NCBI GenBank assembly: GCA_963781265.1
Contig: CAWAFH010000018.1
Coordinates: 434,001-498,000, forward strand
DNA: 64,000 nucleotides
Reading direction: 5' to 3'
From: WHSW01 sp963781265
GTDB taxonomy: Bacteria > Actinomycetota > Thermoleophilia > Solirubrobacterales > 70-9
In this document: positions 15,393 to 23,711 of the stretch, piece by piece
Numbering within the stretch: position 1 is the stretch's first letter
Layout: every line of letters starts with the position of its first letter
Made by a program: the position numbers and the translations under genes
Notes under the pieces: model-generated
Databases searched by the model: none
Told to the model about the DNA's origin: nothing
What the model saw: only the letters and a program-made list of their open reading frames with translations

Positions 15393-16330
15393 CCAGCCGC
15401 TTCCTTCGGTACCTGGGGCGCGCCCAGCTGCACCCCGACCCGCTCCGCCACCAGATCGATGTCGGTGCGGTGCTTGACGATGATGCTCATCGTGCGCTCG
15501 AACAGGTCGCGGTCGATGTCGTCGGCGCCGAGCAGCAGCAGGGCTCGGGCCCAGTCGATCGACTCGGCGATCGACGGTGGCTTCTTCAGGTCGAGCTGGC
15601 GGACCATGTGGATCACCTCGACCAGCCGGCGCCCGAGCCGTTCGCCGAGGTCGGGGGCGTGGAGGCGCACGATCTCCATCTCGCGCTCGACGTCCGGGTA
15701 GTCGAGCCAGAGGTAGAGGCAGCGGCGCTTGAGCGCCTCGGTCAGCTCGCGCGAGTTGTTCGACGTGAGCACGACGATCGGGTGGGTCCGGGCCTCGATC
15801 AAGCCGAGCTCTGGGATCGAGATCTGAAAGTCGGACAGGACCTCGAGCAGCATGGCCTCGAACTCCTGATCGGTCTTGTCGATCTCGTCGATCAGCAGGA
15901 CCACCGGGTCGGGCGCGGCGATCGCCGCGAGCAGCGGTCGGGTGAGCAGGAAGTCCTCGGCGAAGATGTCGTCGAGAACATCTCCGGCCACGCCCTCCGC
16001 TGCGGGTTCGGGCGTGCCGGGCGAGGTCTGACCCGTGGTGGTCGCCTGAATGCGCAGGAGCTGCTTGCGGTAGTTCCACTCGTAGAGCGCCTTCGCCTCA
16101 TCGAGGCCCTCGTAGCACTGCAGGCGGATCAGCTCGCGGCCGCTCGCGCGGCTGAGCGCCTTCGCGAGCTCGGTCTTGCCGACCCCGGCCGGGCCCTCGA
16201 CGAGGACCGGCTTGCCCAGCGTCTGGGCGAGGTAGGAGACCAGCGCCGCCGGCTCGTCGGCCAGGTAACCGACCCGGCCGAGCGCGTCCTTGACCTCGTT
16301 TACCGATGCGGGGACGTCGCTTGGCGCCAT
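15389..16330 (-). CDS. MoxR-family AAA+ ATPase
   Basis: 313 residues. Seen: Walker A GPAGVGKTELAK near residue 40, an insert rich in Thr/Pro near 95-115, Walker B LLIDEIDKT near 142, sensor-1 VVLTSNNSRE near 180 and the arginine-finger region KRRCLYLWLDYPD near 195. The start ATG has no ribosome-binding site. On the minus strand TATCAT ends eight bases upstream, which fits a leaderless start and rejects longer upstream starts. It forms an operon with the downstream VWA gene and is divergent from a small membrane-protein gene. Confidence 0.88.
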   Translation of the reverse strand: MAPSDVPASVNEVKDALGRVGYLADEPAALVSYLAQTLGKPVLVEGPAGVGKTELAKALSRASGRELIRLQCYEGLDEAKALYEWNYRKQLLRIQATTTGQTSPGTPEPAAEGVAGDVLDDIFAEDFLLTRPLLAAIAAPDPVVLLIDEIDKTDQEFEAMLLEVLSDFQISIPELGLIEARTHPIVVLTSNNSRELTEALKRRCLYLWLDYPDVEREMEIVRLHAPDLGERLGRRLVEVIHMVRQLDLKKPPSIAESIDWARALLLLGADDIDRDLFERTMSIIVKHRTDIDLVAERVGVQLGAPQVPKEAAG

Positions 16331-16350
16331 CGGGCGCGATGATAGGGACA

Positions 16351-16587
16351 ATGCACTCGATGACCCCGGCGCCCGAGGTGCTCGCGATCGCCCGCAACCT
16401 GTCCGACCTCGCCCCGTATGTCGGCGTGCTCGCGCTCGGCTTCCTGATCGGCGCTTGGGGGCAATCGGCACGGGTGCCGACGGCGACCCTCATCGGCCTG
16501 CTGCTGATCATGCTCGCCGTCGGCGCGTTCATCCTCGAGCATGCGTCGGGCGGCGGTTCCGGCGTGCCGGGCGTCCCGGGCGGCTGA
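16351..16587 (+). CDS. small membrane protein, unknown function
   Basis: About 78 residues with two hydrophobic helices (about residues 22-40 and 46-64) and a Gly-rich C-terminal tail. No family recognised. The start is uncertain: ATG codons at 16351 and 16360 are both possible, and an earlier one at 16306 lies inside the divergent MoxR gene. It is followed by the polyphosphate kinase gene one base later and is probably co-transcribed with it. Confidence 0.55.
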   Translation: MHSMTPAPEVLAIARNLSDLAPYVGVLALGFLIGAWGQSARVPTATLIGLLLIMLAVGAFILEHASGGGSGVPGVPGG

Positions 16588-16588
16588 G

Positions 16589-17377
16589 ATGGGGCGCCTC
16601 GACGAGCTTGACCTCTCGCTGGACCTCACCAGCAAGCAGGAGTTCAAGCGCCTTGCGCTCGCCCAGGAGCGGATCGCGCAGCTGCGGCTGACGCTCGGCG
16701 GCCAGCTCCCGGTCGGCGGCGAGGCGCGGATCGGACCGCCGCTGCTGGTGCTGTTCGAGGGCTGGGACGCGTCTGGGAAGGGCGGGGCGATCAAGCGGCT
16801 GGTCTCGCCGCTCGACCCGCGCCACGTCCGCGTTGCCACGTTCGCGGCGCCGACCGCCGACGAGAAGCGCCACCACTTCCTGTGGCGGTTCTGGGACAAG
16901 CTCCCGGGCTGGGGAGGCATGGCGGTCTTCGACCGCTCCTGGTACGGCCGCGTCCTGGTCGAGCGCGTGGAGGGGTTTGCGACCCGCGAGCAGTGGCTGC
17001 GCGCCTACGACGAGATCAATCACCACGAGCGCACCCTGACCGACGAGGGCGTGATCCTGGCCAAGATCTGGCTTCACCTCTCTGCGGATGAGCAGCTGAG
17101 GCGCTTCGAGCGGCGCCGCGACGATCCGCTGAAGCGCTGGAAGCTCACCGACGACGACTGGCGCAACCGCGACAAGCGGGATGCCTACGAAGAGGCCGTC
17201 GAGGACATGGTGGCCCGGACCGACGAGCCGAACGCGCCCTGGAGCCTGATCCCCGCCGACTCGAAGCGGTGGGCGCGGGTCGCGGTGATCGACGCGGTGA
17301 TCGCCCGGGTCGAGGAGGGGATGCGCGCGTGGGGGATCGAGCCGCCCCCGCCGCTCAACGGCGGCGATGACGACTGA
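16589..17377 (+). CDS. ppk2: polyphosphate kinase 2 (PPK2 family)
   Basis: 262 residues of the PPK2 family, which use polyphosphate to phosphorylate nucleoside mono- or diphosphates. Seen: Walker A GWDASGKGG near residue 58, Walker B FDRSWYGRVLVERVEGF near 113, the lid RRRDDPLKRWKLTDDDW near 170 and the C-terminal WSLIPADSKRWARVAV. Residues around the Walker A and DRSWYGR motifs are intact, so it should be active. Which class (NDP or NMP acceptor) cannot be told by eye. The ATG is close to the previous stop, and the longer frame upstream is shadow. Confidence 0.9.
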   Translation: MGRLDELDLSLDLTSKQEFKRLALAQERIAQLRLTLGGQLPVGGEARIGPPLLVLFEGWDASGKGGAIKRLVSPLDPRHVRVATFAAPTADEKRHHFLWRFWDKLPGWGGMAVFDRSWYGRVLVERVEGFATREQWLRAYDEINHHERTLTDEGVILAKIWLHLSADEQLRRFERRRDDPLKRWKLTDDDWRNRDKRDAYEEAVEDMVARTDEPNAPWSLIPADSKRWARVAVIDAVIARVEEGMRAWGIEPPPPLNGGDDD

Positions 17378-17422
17378 GCCGCGGGCCCGGCCGCGTCGCC
17401 CTGGTCAGATAGGCTCGGCGCC

Positions 17423-18736
17423 GTGGCACTCGAACCCCGGTTGCGCTCGGCTGAACGGCCGCCCGAGGCTCCCGTCGACGCCGCCGCTCGGGCGCGCGAG
17501 GCGGTAGCCGGGCTCGGCGAGGCGACCGGCGCGGCGCGGCGGGAATCGGCGGTCGAGCTCGCCGCCCAGCTGCGCCGCGTGCAGACCGCGGCGGCGGCGG
17601 CCAGGCGCGCCGCCGAGGAGTCCGAGCGCCGCCTGCGCGAGGCCGAGTCGGCCGGGGTCGAGCGCGAGCTGCGCCTCCGTGAGCTCGAGGAACAGCGCAG
17701 CCGCGCCGAGCTTCGCGCCGCGCAGGCCGAATCGGCGACCGCGGCCGCGATCGAGGCGGCGACGCGCGAGGGCGAGCACGCGGTCGCTGCTGCCGAGGCC
17801 GAGGCCGCCGAGGCGGTCGAGCGCGCCGGCGCCGGCGCCCTGCAAGCTCGCAGGGAGGCCGAGATCGAGATCCGCCGGGTGACGGAGTCGGCCGCGGCCG
17901 AAGCCCGCGCCGCGCGCGCCGAGGCGGAGGCCGAGGCGAGGCGGGCTCGTGAGACGCTCGATGCGAGGGTCGAGCTCGCGCGCGAGGAGCTGCGCGCCAA
18001 GGCGCAGGAGAAGCTGCGCCTGGCGGCGGCCAGGATCGCCGAGCGCGCCGAGGAGCGCACGGCGGCACGGGTCGCCGAGGCGGAGCGCGCGGCGCTGGAA
18101 CGCGCCCGCGAGCAGGTGCGCGCCGAGCTTGCGGACGAGATCGAGCGCGCCGAGGAAGCTCGGCGCCAGGCCGAGCTCGGCGCGACTGCGGCGCGCGAGC
18201 GCGCCGACCGCGAGGTCGAGTTGGCGGCCGAGCGGGCCGAGCACGAGATCGCCGCCGAGGCCGAGCGCCGATCGCACGCCGAGCAGGCGCTGAAGCGCAC
18301 CGAGCGCAAGCTCGAGAGCCTGGTCGAGCGACTCGCCCGCGAGGCCGAGCAGCGCGCCCGCGCGGAGGCCGAGCAGCGCGCCCGCGCGGAGGCCGAGCGG
18401 CTCGTCGCCGAGGCCGAGGAGAAGGCGCAGCGCCTGCGCGCCGACGCCGACGAGCGCTCGCGCGCCGAGTTGGAGCGCAAGCTGCACGAGGAGGAGGAGC
18501 GGCTGCAGGCCGAGGCCGAGCAACGGGCCCGCGACGACGCGGCCAAGCGCTTGAAGACGGTCGAGGCGCGGCTCGAGCGCGAGGCCGCCCGGGAGGTCCG
18601 AGCCGGCGAGCACGAGGCGCGGCTCGAGGTCCAGCGCCGCCGCGCCGAGCTCACCGCGCGCGCCCAGCGCGAGGCCGACGAAGCCGCCGAGGCCGCCGCG
18701 CAGGCGGCTCGCCGCGAGGCCCTCAGCTCGCCCTGA
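17423..18736 (+). CDS. long Ala/Glu/Arg coiled-coil protein
   Basis: 437 residues composed almost wholly of Ala, Glu, Arg and Leu with no Trp or Cys and very few Gly, from about residue 30 to the end. It is predicted to form a continuous coiled coil about 400 residues long, with 7- and 12-residue periodicities such as EAEQRARA. A 24-base unit is duplicated in tandem within it. No enzyme domain, signal peptide or membrane segment is present. The leaderless-type GTG lies seven bases after TAGGCT. It follows the polyphosphate kinase gene. A structural, DNA-organising or polyphosphate-granule role is possible but unsupported. The reading frame is long and uninterrupted, but opposite frames are also open because of composition. 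Confidence 0.68.
   Translation: MALEPRLRSAERPPEAPVDAAARAREAVAGLGEATGAARRESAVELAAQLRRVQTAAAAARRAAEESERRLREAESAGVERELRLRELEEQRSRAELRAAQAESATAAAIEAATREGEHAVAAAEAEAAEAVERAGAGALQARREAEIEIRRVTESAAAEARAARAEAEAEARRARETLDARVELAREELRAKAQEKLRLAAARIAERAEERTAARVAEAERAALERAREQVRAELADEIERAEEARRQAELGATAARERADREVELAAERAEHEIAAEAERRSHAEQALKRTERKLESLVERLAREAEQRARAEAEQRARAEAERLVAEAEEKAQRLRADADERSRAELERKLHEEEERLQAEAEQRARDDAAKRLKTVEARLEREAAREVRAGEHEARLEVQRRRAELTARAQREADEAAEAAAQAARREALSSP
18341..18388 (+). repeat. tandem duplication of a 24-base unit in the coiled-coil gene
   Basis: Two identical 24-base units (18341-18364 and 18365-18388, beginning GAGGCCGAGC) and nine bases of a third encode repeated EAEQRARA. 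Exact nucleotide identity suggests recent slippage. Confidence 0.8.
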
Positions 18737-18770
18737 GCGAGGAGTCGGTGCCGTCGCGGACCTCGAGTGA

Positions 18771-19961
18771 CTACTTCGGCAGGGTCGGGGCGACGATCCG
18801 ATAGGCCTTGAGCCCGAGCCCGAGGCGCTCGCGGTCGTCGCCCAGGGCCGGGTCGAGCCCGGTCAGCTCGCGGATGCGACCGAGCCGGTGGGCGACCGTG
18901 TGGCGGTGCGCGTAGACCGCCCGCGCGGTCGCGTTCATGTTGCAGTCGTTCGCGAGGTAGGTCTCGAGGGTCGCAAGCAGGTCGGTCCGGTACCGGGCGT
19001 CATGGGCGACCAGCGGCTCGACCGTCTCGGCGAAGAAGCGGCGCACCTCGTCGGGGTCGGAGGCCATCGCGCGAAACAGCAGCCGGTAGACGCCGTTGCC
19101 GATCTCGGCGGTGAGCTGATCGGCGACCCGGTCGTCGCGGACGATGACGTCGAGCATCAGCTCGGCCTCGGCGATCGCCCGCCCGAGCTCGCCCGGGTCG
19201 GGGCAAAACGACGAGAAGGCCGCGTGCCCGTGGGTGCGCAGCCGCGCGCTGATCGCCTTCGCCGAGCTCTCGGCGCGCTCCGGTCCGTCGTCGCCCGGGG
19301 GCGCGGGGAGAATCGCGAACACGCGCCTCGCCGGCTCGGTGCCCTGCGCGGGGTCCGGGGAGGCGGCCGCGAGCGGCTCCGCGATCGCGCCCGGGTGTTC
19401 CCCGGTGACCAGCGCTGCGGCGTGCATCGGGCGCGAGGACCGGACCTCCGCGACCAATGCGATCGCGCCACCGCTCAGGTCGCAGCCCAGCCGGGCGGCG
19501 CGGCCGATCGCGTCGGCGCCATCGATGCGACGCGCCCGAAGGTCCTCGAGCAGACTGCCGCGCACGTCGGCGGCGAGTTCGTCACGCGCCCCGGCGACGG
19601 CGACCTCGGCGATCGCCGCGAGCGCCGCCGTGCGCAGCACCTCCTCGCGGTCGACCTTGACCCGCGGCATGCCGTTGACCGGCGGGTCCAGCGCGAGCGC
19701 GTAGCCGATCAGCTCGCCCCCGGCCTCGACCTCGACCTCGACCTCGGCGTCGAGCGGCTCGTCGTCGCCGCGCAGCCGCGCGGCAGCCGCCGCCACCAGG
19801 GGCTCGAGCTCGAGCCCATCCGAGGAGCCGGCCGCGAGCCCGCGGGCCGGGAGAACGATCGCGACGGGCGCGCCGGCCTCCTCGGCCGCCAACTCGGCGA
19901 TCCCGCGCAGTCCCTCCCCCTCGAGCAGCGCAGTCAGCATTCTCGAGTGGAGGTCGCGCAT
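18771..19961 (-). CDS. CdaR/PucR-type transcriptional regulator
   Basis: 396 residues. The C-terminal PucR-type helix-turn-helix is clear: LETYLANDCNMNATARAVYAHRHTVAHRLGRI near residues 335-370. The middle (about 170-300) resembles the GGDEF-like linker of the CdaR family, and the N-terminus could be a GAF-like sensor. Such regulators control nitrogen, purine, sugar-acid or amino-acid genes. It lies directly downstream of amt and glnK on the same strand, which hints at nitrogen control. No ribosome-binding site precedes the ATG; a strong GC hairpin does. Confidence 0.78.
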   Translation of the reverse strand: MRDLHSRMLTALLEGEGLRGIAELAAEEAGAPVAIVLPARGLAAGSSDGLELEPLVAAAAARLRGDDEPLDAEVEVEVEAGGELIGYALALDPPVNGMPRVKVDREEVLRTAALAAIAEVAVAGARDELAADVRGSLLEDLRARRIDGADAIGRAARLGCDLSGGAIALVAEVRSSRPMHAAALVTGEHPGAIAEPLAAASPDPAQGTEPARRVFAILPAPPGDDGPERAESSAKAISARLRTHGHAAFSSFCPDPGELGRAIAEAELMLDVIVRDDRVADQLTAEIGNGVYRLLFRAMASDPDEVRRFFAETVEPLVAHDARYRTDLLATLETYLANDCNMNATARAVYAHRHTVAHRLGRIRELTGLDPALGDDRERLGLGLKAYRIVAPTLPK

Positions 19962-19974
19962 CAGCGGGCGGGGC

Positions 19975-20006
19975 GGGGCCGGCCCCCTCGGAGGAAGGCC
20001 GGCCCC
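19975..20006 (-). terminator. perfect 10-bp GC hairpin between glnK and the regulator gene
   Basis: GGGGCCGGCC pairs with GGCCGGCCCC around a loop that contains a CCT/AGG extension. It begins 20 bases after the glnK stop and ends 13 bases before the regulator ATG, so it could end the amt-glnK transcript or shield the regulator start. Confidence 0.65.
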
Positions 20007-20025
20007 GTCTCCATTGTCGTCCGGG

Positions 20026-20394
20026 TTACGCCGCGATCTCGGCGTCGGTGTGCGCCTGGAGGACGGTCTCGCCCTCCTCGCCGGTGCGGATCCTGATCGC
20101 CTCCTCGACCGGAAGAACGAAGATCTTCCCGTCGCCGACGTCACCGGTTCGCGCGTGCTTGAGAATCGTCTCGACGACCAAGGGCTTGTCCTTGTCCTCG
20201 ATCACCACCTCGATCTTGAGCTTCGGCCGCACGTTGACGGTCAGGCTCGAGCCTCGGTAGGTCTCGACGATTCCCTTCTGGCGCCCGGAGCCCTTGACCT
20301 CGCTGATCGACAGGGACGGAAATCCCTTGTCGAGCAGCTCGGACCTGATCGGCTCGAACGCCTCATGGCGAATGAACGCCTCGATTTTCTTCAT
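20026..20394 (-). CDS. glnK: P-II nitrogen regulatory protein without the uridylylated tyrosine
   Basis: 122-residue P-II signal protein that binds ATP/ADP and 2-oxoglutarate and gates the ammonium channel. Seen: KKIEAFIRHEAFEPI at the start, Q39, the T-loop YRGSSLTVNVRPK (residues 46-58) with K58 kept, the B-loop TGDVGDGKIFV near residue 83-93 and the C-loop IRIRTGEEGE. The usual Tyr51 is Leu and residues 49-50 are Ser-Ser, so uridylylation or adenylylation at 51 is not possible; Ser49 is the phosphorylation site in cyanobacterial P-II. About ten extra residues follow the usual end. It lies 16 bases downstream of amt, as expected for a partner. Confidence 0.92.
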   Translation of the reverse strand: MKKIEAFIRHEAFEPIRSELLDKGFPSLSISEVKGSGRQKGIVETYRGSSLTVNVRPKLKIEVVIEDKDKPLVVETILKHARTGDVGDGKIFVLPVEEAIRIRTGEEGETVLQAHTDAEIAA

Positions 20395-20410
20395 CTTGGT
20401 TCCTGACTCC

Positions 20411-21943
20411 TCAGGCCTCGGAAGGCCGGTCGGCGGTCATCGCGGATACCGGAGCCGGGGTCGGCGCCCGCATCGCCCCGCCGACCGGGTACTCCGGCTG
20501 CGGGATGAACTGCTCGGGGTAGCCATACATGCCGTGCTCCGAGATGTCCAGACCGGCGTCCTCCTCGTCTTCGGTGACGCGGAGTCCGTGGGTCCTCTTG
20601 ATGATCCAGAACGTCGAGTAGCTGAGCACGAATACGAACGTGAACGCGATCATGAACCCGAGCGTCTGCGCGATCAGCTGGTCGAACGAGCCGCTGTACC
20701 AGAGGCCGCCGTCCGGATCGCCGAACGCGTTGTACTGCGCCAGCCGGGGAGCGGTGAACAGACCGCACGACAGGGTTCCCCAGATACCGGCCATGCCGTG
20801 CGCAGACAGCGCACCGACCGGGTCGTCGATCCGCTTGTCGACCCAGTAGACCCCGAGCACCACGATCACGCCCGCGACCGCGCCGATGATCGGCGCCGCC
20901 CAGAGCTCGACGTAGCCGGACGGGGCGGTGATCGCGACCAGCGCAGCGATCGCGCCGTTGCCGGCCATGCCGATGTCGATGGTGCCCGTCTTCAGCCGGG
21001 CCGTGATCACCGCGAACAGGACGCCGAACGCGGCGGCCAGGTTGGTGATGATCAGGATCTCGGCGAAGCGGCCGTCGAGCGCGTTCAGGGTCGAGCCCGG
21101 GTTGAACCCGAACCAGCCCAGCCACAGGATCAGCACGCCGAGGCCGAACAGGGGCATGCTGTGCCCCGGGATCGCCCGCGGCTTCCCGTCGGCGCCGTAC
21201 TTGCCCTTTCTCGGGCCGAGCAGCAGCAGCGCGGCGAGCGCGCCGGTGGCGCCGATCAGGTGGACCGCCGTCGAACCGGCGAAGTCCTGCATGCCGACGA
21301 TGTTGGTGCCGAGGTAGCCGCCCACCTGGAGGAAGCCACCGCCGAACACCCAGTGGGCGCCGATCGGATAGATGATCGCGCTGAACACGATCGCGTAGAT
21401 CACGTAGACGCCGAACTTGATCCGCTCGAGCGTCGTTCCCCAGACGATCGCCAGCGAGACGGCGCAGAAGACGAACTGGAAGAAGAACTTCGACTCGATC
21501 GTCGCGTTGGAAAGCGACATCACGGGGAAGCTCGGGTGATACGTCGTCACCCCGTCCGCGGTCGCGGCGTACGGGCCGAGATCGGAGAAGAAGAACCCTC
21601 CGTCGTGCCCGATCACGCTGCCGGCCCCGAACGCGAGCGCGAACCCGCATACCCACCAGCCGACCGCCGCGATCGAGAAGTTCGTGAGGATCTTCGCGAC
21701 CACCGTGCCGGCGTTCTTGCCTCTCGAGAAGCCGATCTCGAGGAAGGCGAACCCGGCCTGCATGAACATCACCAGACAGCCGGCGATGACCACCCACATC
21801 GTGTTGATCCCGACCGACGGGTCGAGTTTGCCTGCGATCGACTTCTCCAGGTCCGTGGCGTCGGCCAATGCCGACCCCGGGACCGCGAGCAGCACGGCGG
21901 CGGCTGCAACCAGGAGCCCTCCGACCGCGTACCTTCGTCTCAT
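20411..21943 (-). CDS. amtB: Amt-family ammonium transporter
   Basis: 510-residue ammonium channel. Seen: a signal peptide (first about 28 residues), eleven membrane helices, MQAGFAFLEIGFSRGKNAG near residue 62, the twin pore histidines in AVHLIGATGAL and SAHGMAGIWGTL, and GWFGFNPGS. A long cytoplasmic tail of about 60 residues follows the last helix. AAGGAG ten bases before the ATG supports the start. A 7-bp inverted repeat sits just upstream in the leader. P-II follows in the same operon and should block the channel under nitrogen sufficiency. Confidence 0.95.
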   Translation of the reverse strand: MRRRYAVGGLLVAAAAVLLAVPGSALADATDLEKSIAGKLDPSVGINTMWVVIAGCLVMFMQAGFAFLEIGFSRGKNAGTVVAKILTNFSIAAVGWWVCGFALAFGAGSVIGHDGGFFFSDLGPYAATADGVTTYHPSFPVMSLSNATIESKFFFQFVFCAVSLAIVWGTTLERIKFGVYVIYAIVFSAIIYPIGAHWVFGGGFLQVGGYLGTNIVGMQDFAGSTAVHLIGATGALAALLLLGPRKGKYGADGKPRAIPGHSMPLFGLGVLILWLGWFGFNPGSTLNALDGRFAEILIITNLAAAFGVLFAVITARLKTGTIDIGMAGNGAIAALVAITAPSGYVELWAAPIIGAVAGVIVVLGVYWVDKRIDDPVGALSAHGMAGIWGTLSCGLFTAPRLAQYNAFGDPDGGLWYSGSFDQLIAQTLGFMIAFTFVFVLSYSTFWIIKRTHGLRVTEDEEDAGLDISEHGMYGYPEQFIPQPEYPVGGAMRAPTPAPVSAMTADRPSEA

Positions 21944-21964
21944 CCGATACACACTCCTTGCCGG

Positions 21965-21983
21965 CCGCACGCTGACCGTGCGG
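21965..21983 (-). promoter_or_regulatory. hairpin in the amt leader
   Basis: CCGCACG and CGTGCGG form a perfect 7-bp stem with a 5-base loop, six bases before the AAGGAG site of amt. It may affect translation or mark an operator. Confidence 0.4.
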
Positions 21984-22149
21984 CGTCGCAGTTGCGGGAA
22001 TACCGCTGCGAAGGTAGGTGCGAACCGGCCTGAGTTCGTTATCCCTGTGTCGAAGATTCGGGTCCGGCGCGTTGTACCGCCGGTCGAAACCGCCCGCTGC
22101 GAGGCGTCGCGCAGCGAAGCCGAGGCGCGCCGTCGTTGGGGCCCCCGAT

Positions 22150-23025
22150 TCAGGCGTGGACGGGCGGGACAGCCGTCGGCGTGAGGTCGAGCTCGCCGCC
22201 CTCCATGCCCATCTCGAGCTGGGTTGCGTCGCCGCCGAGCTCGGCCCAGGCCACGCGTGCGGTCGCCGCGAACCGGTCGAGGTACTCGTCGGAGTGCAGC
22301 GGGTCGTGGTGGAACATCATCAGGCGCTTGGCCGCGGTTCGGCGTGCGAACGTGAGCGCGTCCGCCATCGCCGAGTGGCCCCAGCCGACGTGTTGCGGGT
22401 ACTCGTCGTCGGCGTACTGGCAGTCGTGGATCAGCAGGTCGGCGCCGCTGGCGAGGTCGAAGCCCGAGATCCATTCAGGGTCGAGGTCGGCGAGCGGCGC
22501 GCCCAGCGCCGGTTCGTGGTCGGGGATGTAGGCCACGGTGGTCTCGCCGTCGGAGATCCGGTAGCCCAGCGTCGGCCCGCGGTGGGTGACCGCCTCGGCG
22601 CGGATCCGCGCGCCGCCCAGCTCCCACTCGCTGGCCGGGGTATCGCGGAAGGAGACCGAGCAGGGCAGCTCGCGGACCTCCACGGGCGAGAGCGGCGCCG
22701 AGATGTAGCGGGCGATCCGGTCCTCCAGCGACGCCTCCGGCGACGACGGGCCCCAGACGGTGATCTCGGACTCCGACCTGAAGCAGGGCGGGAAGAACAT
22801 CAGCCCCTGGATGTGGTCGAGGTGCAGATGGGTCAGCAGGATGTGGATCCGCTCGGCTTCGCCGAGGTCGAGCCCGAGCGTCCGGATCCCCGTCCCGGCG
22901 TCGAGGATCAGGTGCTCGCCGTTGGCGAGCGTCAGCTGCACGCACGAGGTGTTGCCGCCGTAGCGGTTCATGTGCGGCCCCGGCGAGGGGACCGAGCCAC
23001 GCGCACCCCAGACCTTCAGCTTCAC
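22150..23025 (-). CDS. metallo-beta-lactamase-fold hydrolase
   Basis: 291 residues of the metallo-beta-lactamase superfamily, nearest in layout to PhnP/RNase Z-like phosphodiesterases. Seen: MKLKVWGARGSVPSPG at the start with GGNTSCVQL, the metal motif THLHLDHIQG near residue 80, VTHRGPTLGYRI near 150, LIHDCQYADDEY near 200 and the final H in MMFHHDPLHSD near 245. The GTG start overlaps the PAS gene stop by 4 bases, so the two are translationally coupled; the longer upstream frame is a shadow. The substrate is unknown, but a signalling nucleotide would fit the PAS partner. Confidence 0.82.
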   Translation of the reverse strand: MKLKVWGARGSVPSPGPHMNRYGGNTSCVQLTLANGEHLILDAGTGIRTLGLDLGEAERIHILLTHLHLDHIQGLMFFPPCFRSESEITVWGPSSPEASLEDRIARYISAPLSPVEVRELPCSVSFRDTPASEWELGGARIRAEAVTHRGPTLGYRISDGETTVAYIPDHEPALGAPLADLDPEWISGFDLASGADLLIHDCQYADDEYPQHVGWGHSAMADALTFARRTAAKRLMMFHHDPLHSDEYLDRFAATARVAWAELGGDATQLEMGMEGGELDLTPTAVPPVHA

Positions 23026-23438
23026 CCGGCGCCCTCCTCCGCGATCGGCCAGAACAGCACCATCGCCCCGGAGGTGCCCGCCTCGGAGGCGACGATCGGG
23101 AACGCGCTCGCCTCGATCGCGGTGCTCTCGCCGCTGGCGCTCTTGATCGTGAACTCGGCGTGCGAGGGCCGGCCGGAGCGGATCGCCTCGGTGGTGGCGA
23201 GGGCGTCGACCTCGATCGGCGAGCCGGTGCCGTTGAGCGGCCCGAAGGCCCGGGTCCACTGCTCGGCGTCCATCCGCCCGGACTCCTCGAACGTGCGCCC
23301 GAGCATCGCGGCCGCCGCCTCGTTGTAGAAGACCACCGCGGCCTCGTCGTCCAGCAGGAAAGCCGGCGTCGAGATGCTCGTCAGCAGGTTTCGGGCCAGG
23401 ATCAACTCGAGCGGCTTCTGCGATCTGGGGCTCGACAT
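23022..23438 (-). CDS. stand-alone PAS-domain protein
   Basis: 138 residues forming a single PAS fold: LLTSISTPAFLLDDEAAVVFYNEAAAAMLGR near the start, then a helical linker and the final strands AEFTIKSASGESTAIEASAFPI and GAMVLFW. There is no kinase, GGDEF or helix-turn-helix output domain. It is the first gene of a two-gene unit with a metallo-beta-lactamase-fold enzyme. Heme, flavin or small-ligand sensing is possible, but no ligand residues can be assigned. Confidence 0.75.
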   Translation of the reverse strand: MSSPRSQKPLELILARNLLTSISTPAFLLDDEAAVVFYNEAAAAMLGRTFEESGRMDAEQWTRAFGPLNGTGSPIEVDALATTEAIRSGRPSHAEFTIKSASGESTAIEASAFPIVASEAGTSGAMVLFWPIAEEGAG

Positions 23439-23666
23439 GCGTGGCGGCCATTCTTCCACCGATCGCGACGATCGACACACTGTTGGTCGGCCGCGGGCGG
23501 CGGCCGCGCGGCCGCTGAGCGCGATTGCATAGGCCCGGCCCGCTCGACGAGCGCGCGCGGGAGATCACGCGCCGGCACCCGGTGATCGGTGATCGAGGCG
23601 CTGGTCGGTTAGCTGTACGGACGTCGCCGGTCCGGGCTGGCGACGGACTGAACGAGCCGACGGCCT

Positions 23667-23696
23667 GCAGCTGGCGCCGCGCCGTGTGCCAGCTGC
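23667..23696 (-). terminator. 9-bp hairpin after the zinc-ribbon gene
   Basis: GCAGCTGGC and GCCAGCTGC are perfectly complementary around a 12-base loop, starting 15 bases after the stop of the minus-strand zinc-ribbon gene. Confidence 0.6.
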
Positions 23697-23711
23697 GAGC
23701 CGCGGACCGAG

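Noticed and set aside
20391..22474. Two large minus-strand frames over amtB
   Set aside because: One is the real Amt frame extended upstream of its ATG, and the other is a shadow; the AAGGAG site and signal peptide fix the start at 21943.
23581..23594. GGTGATC repeated twice
   Set aside because: Two copies of seven bases are too few to call a heptamer array on their own.
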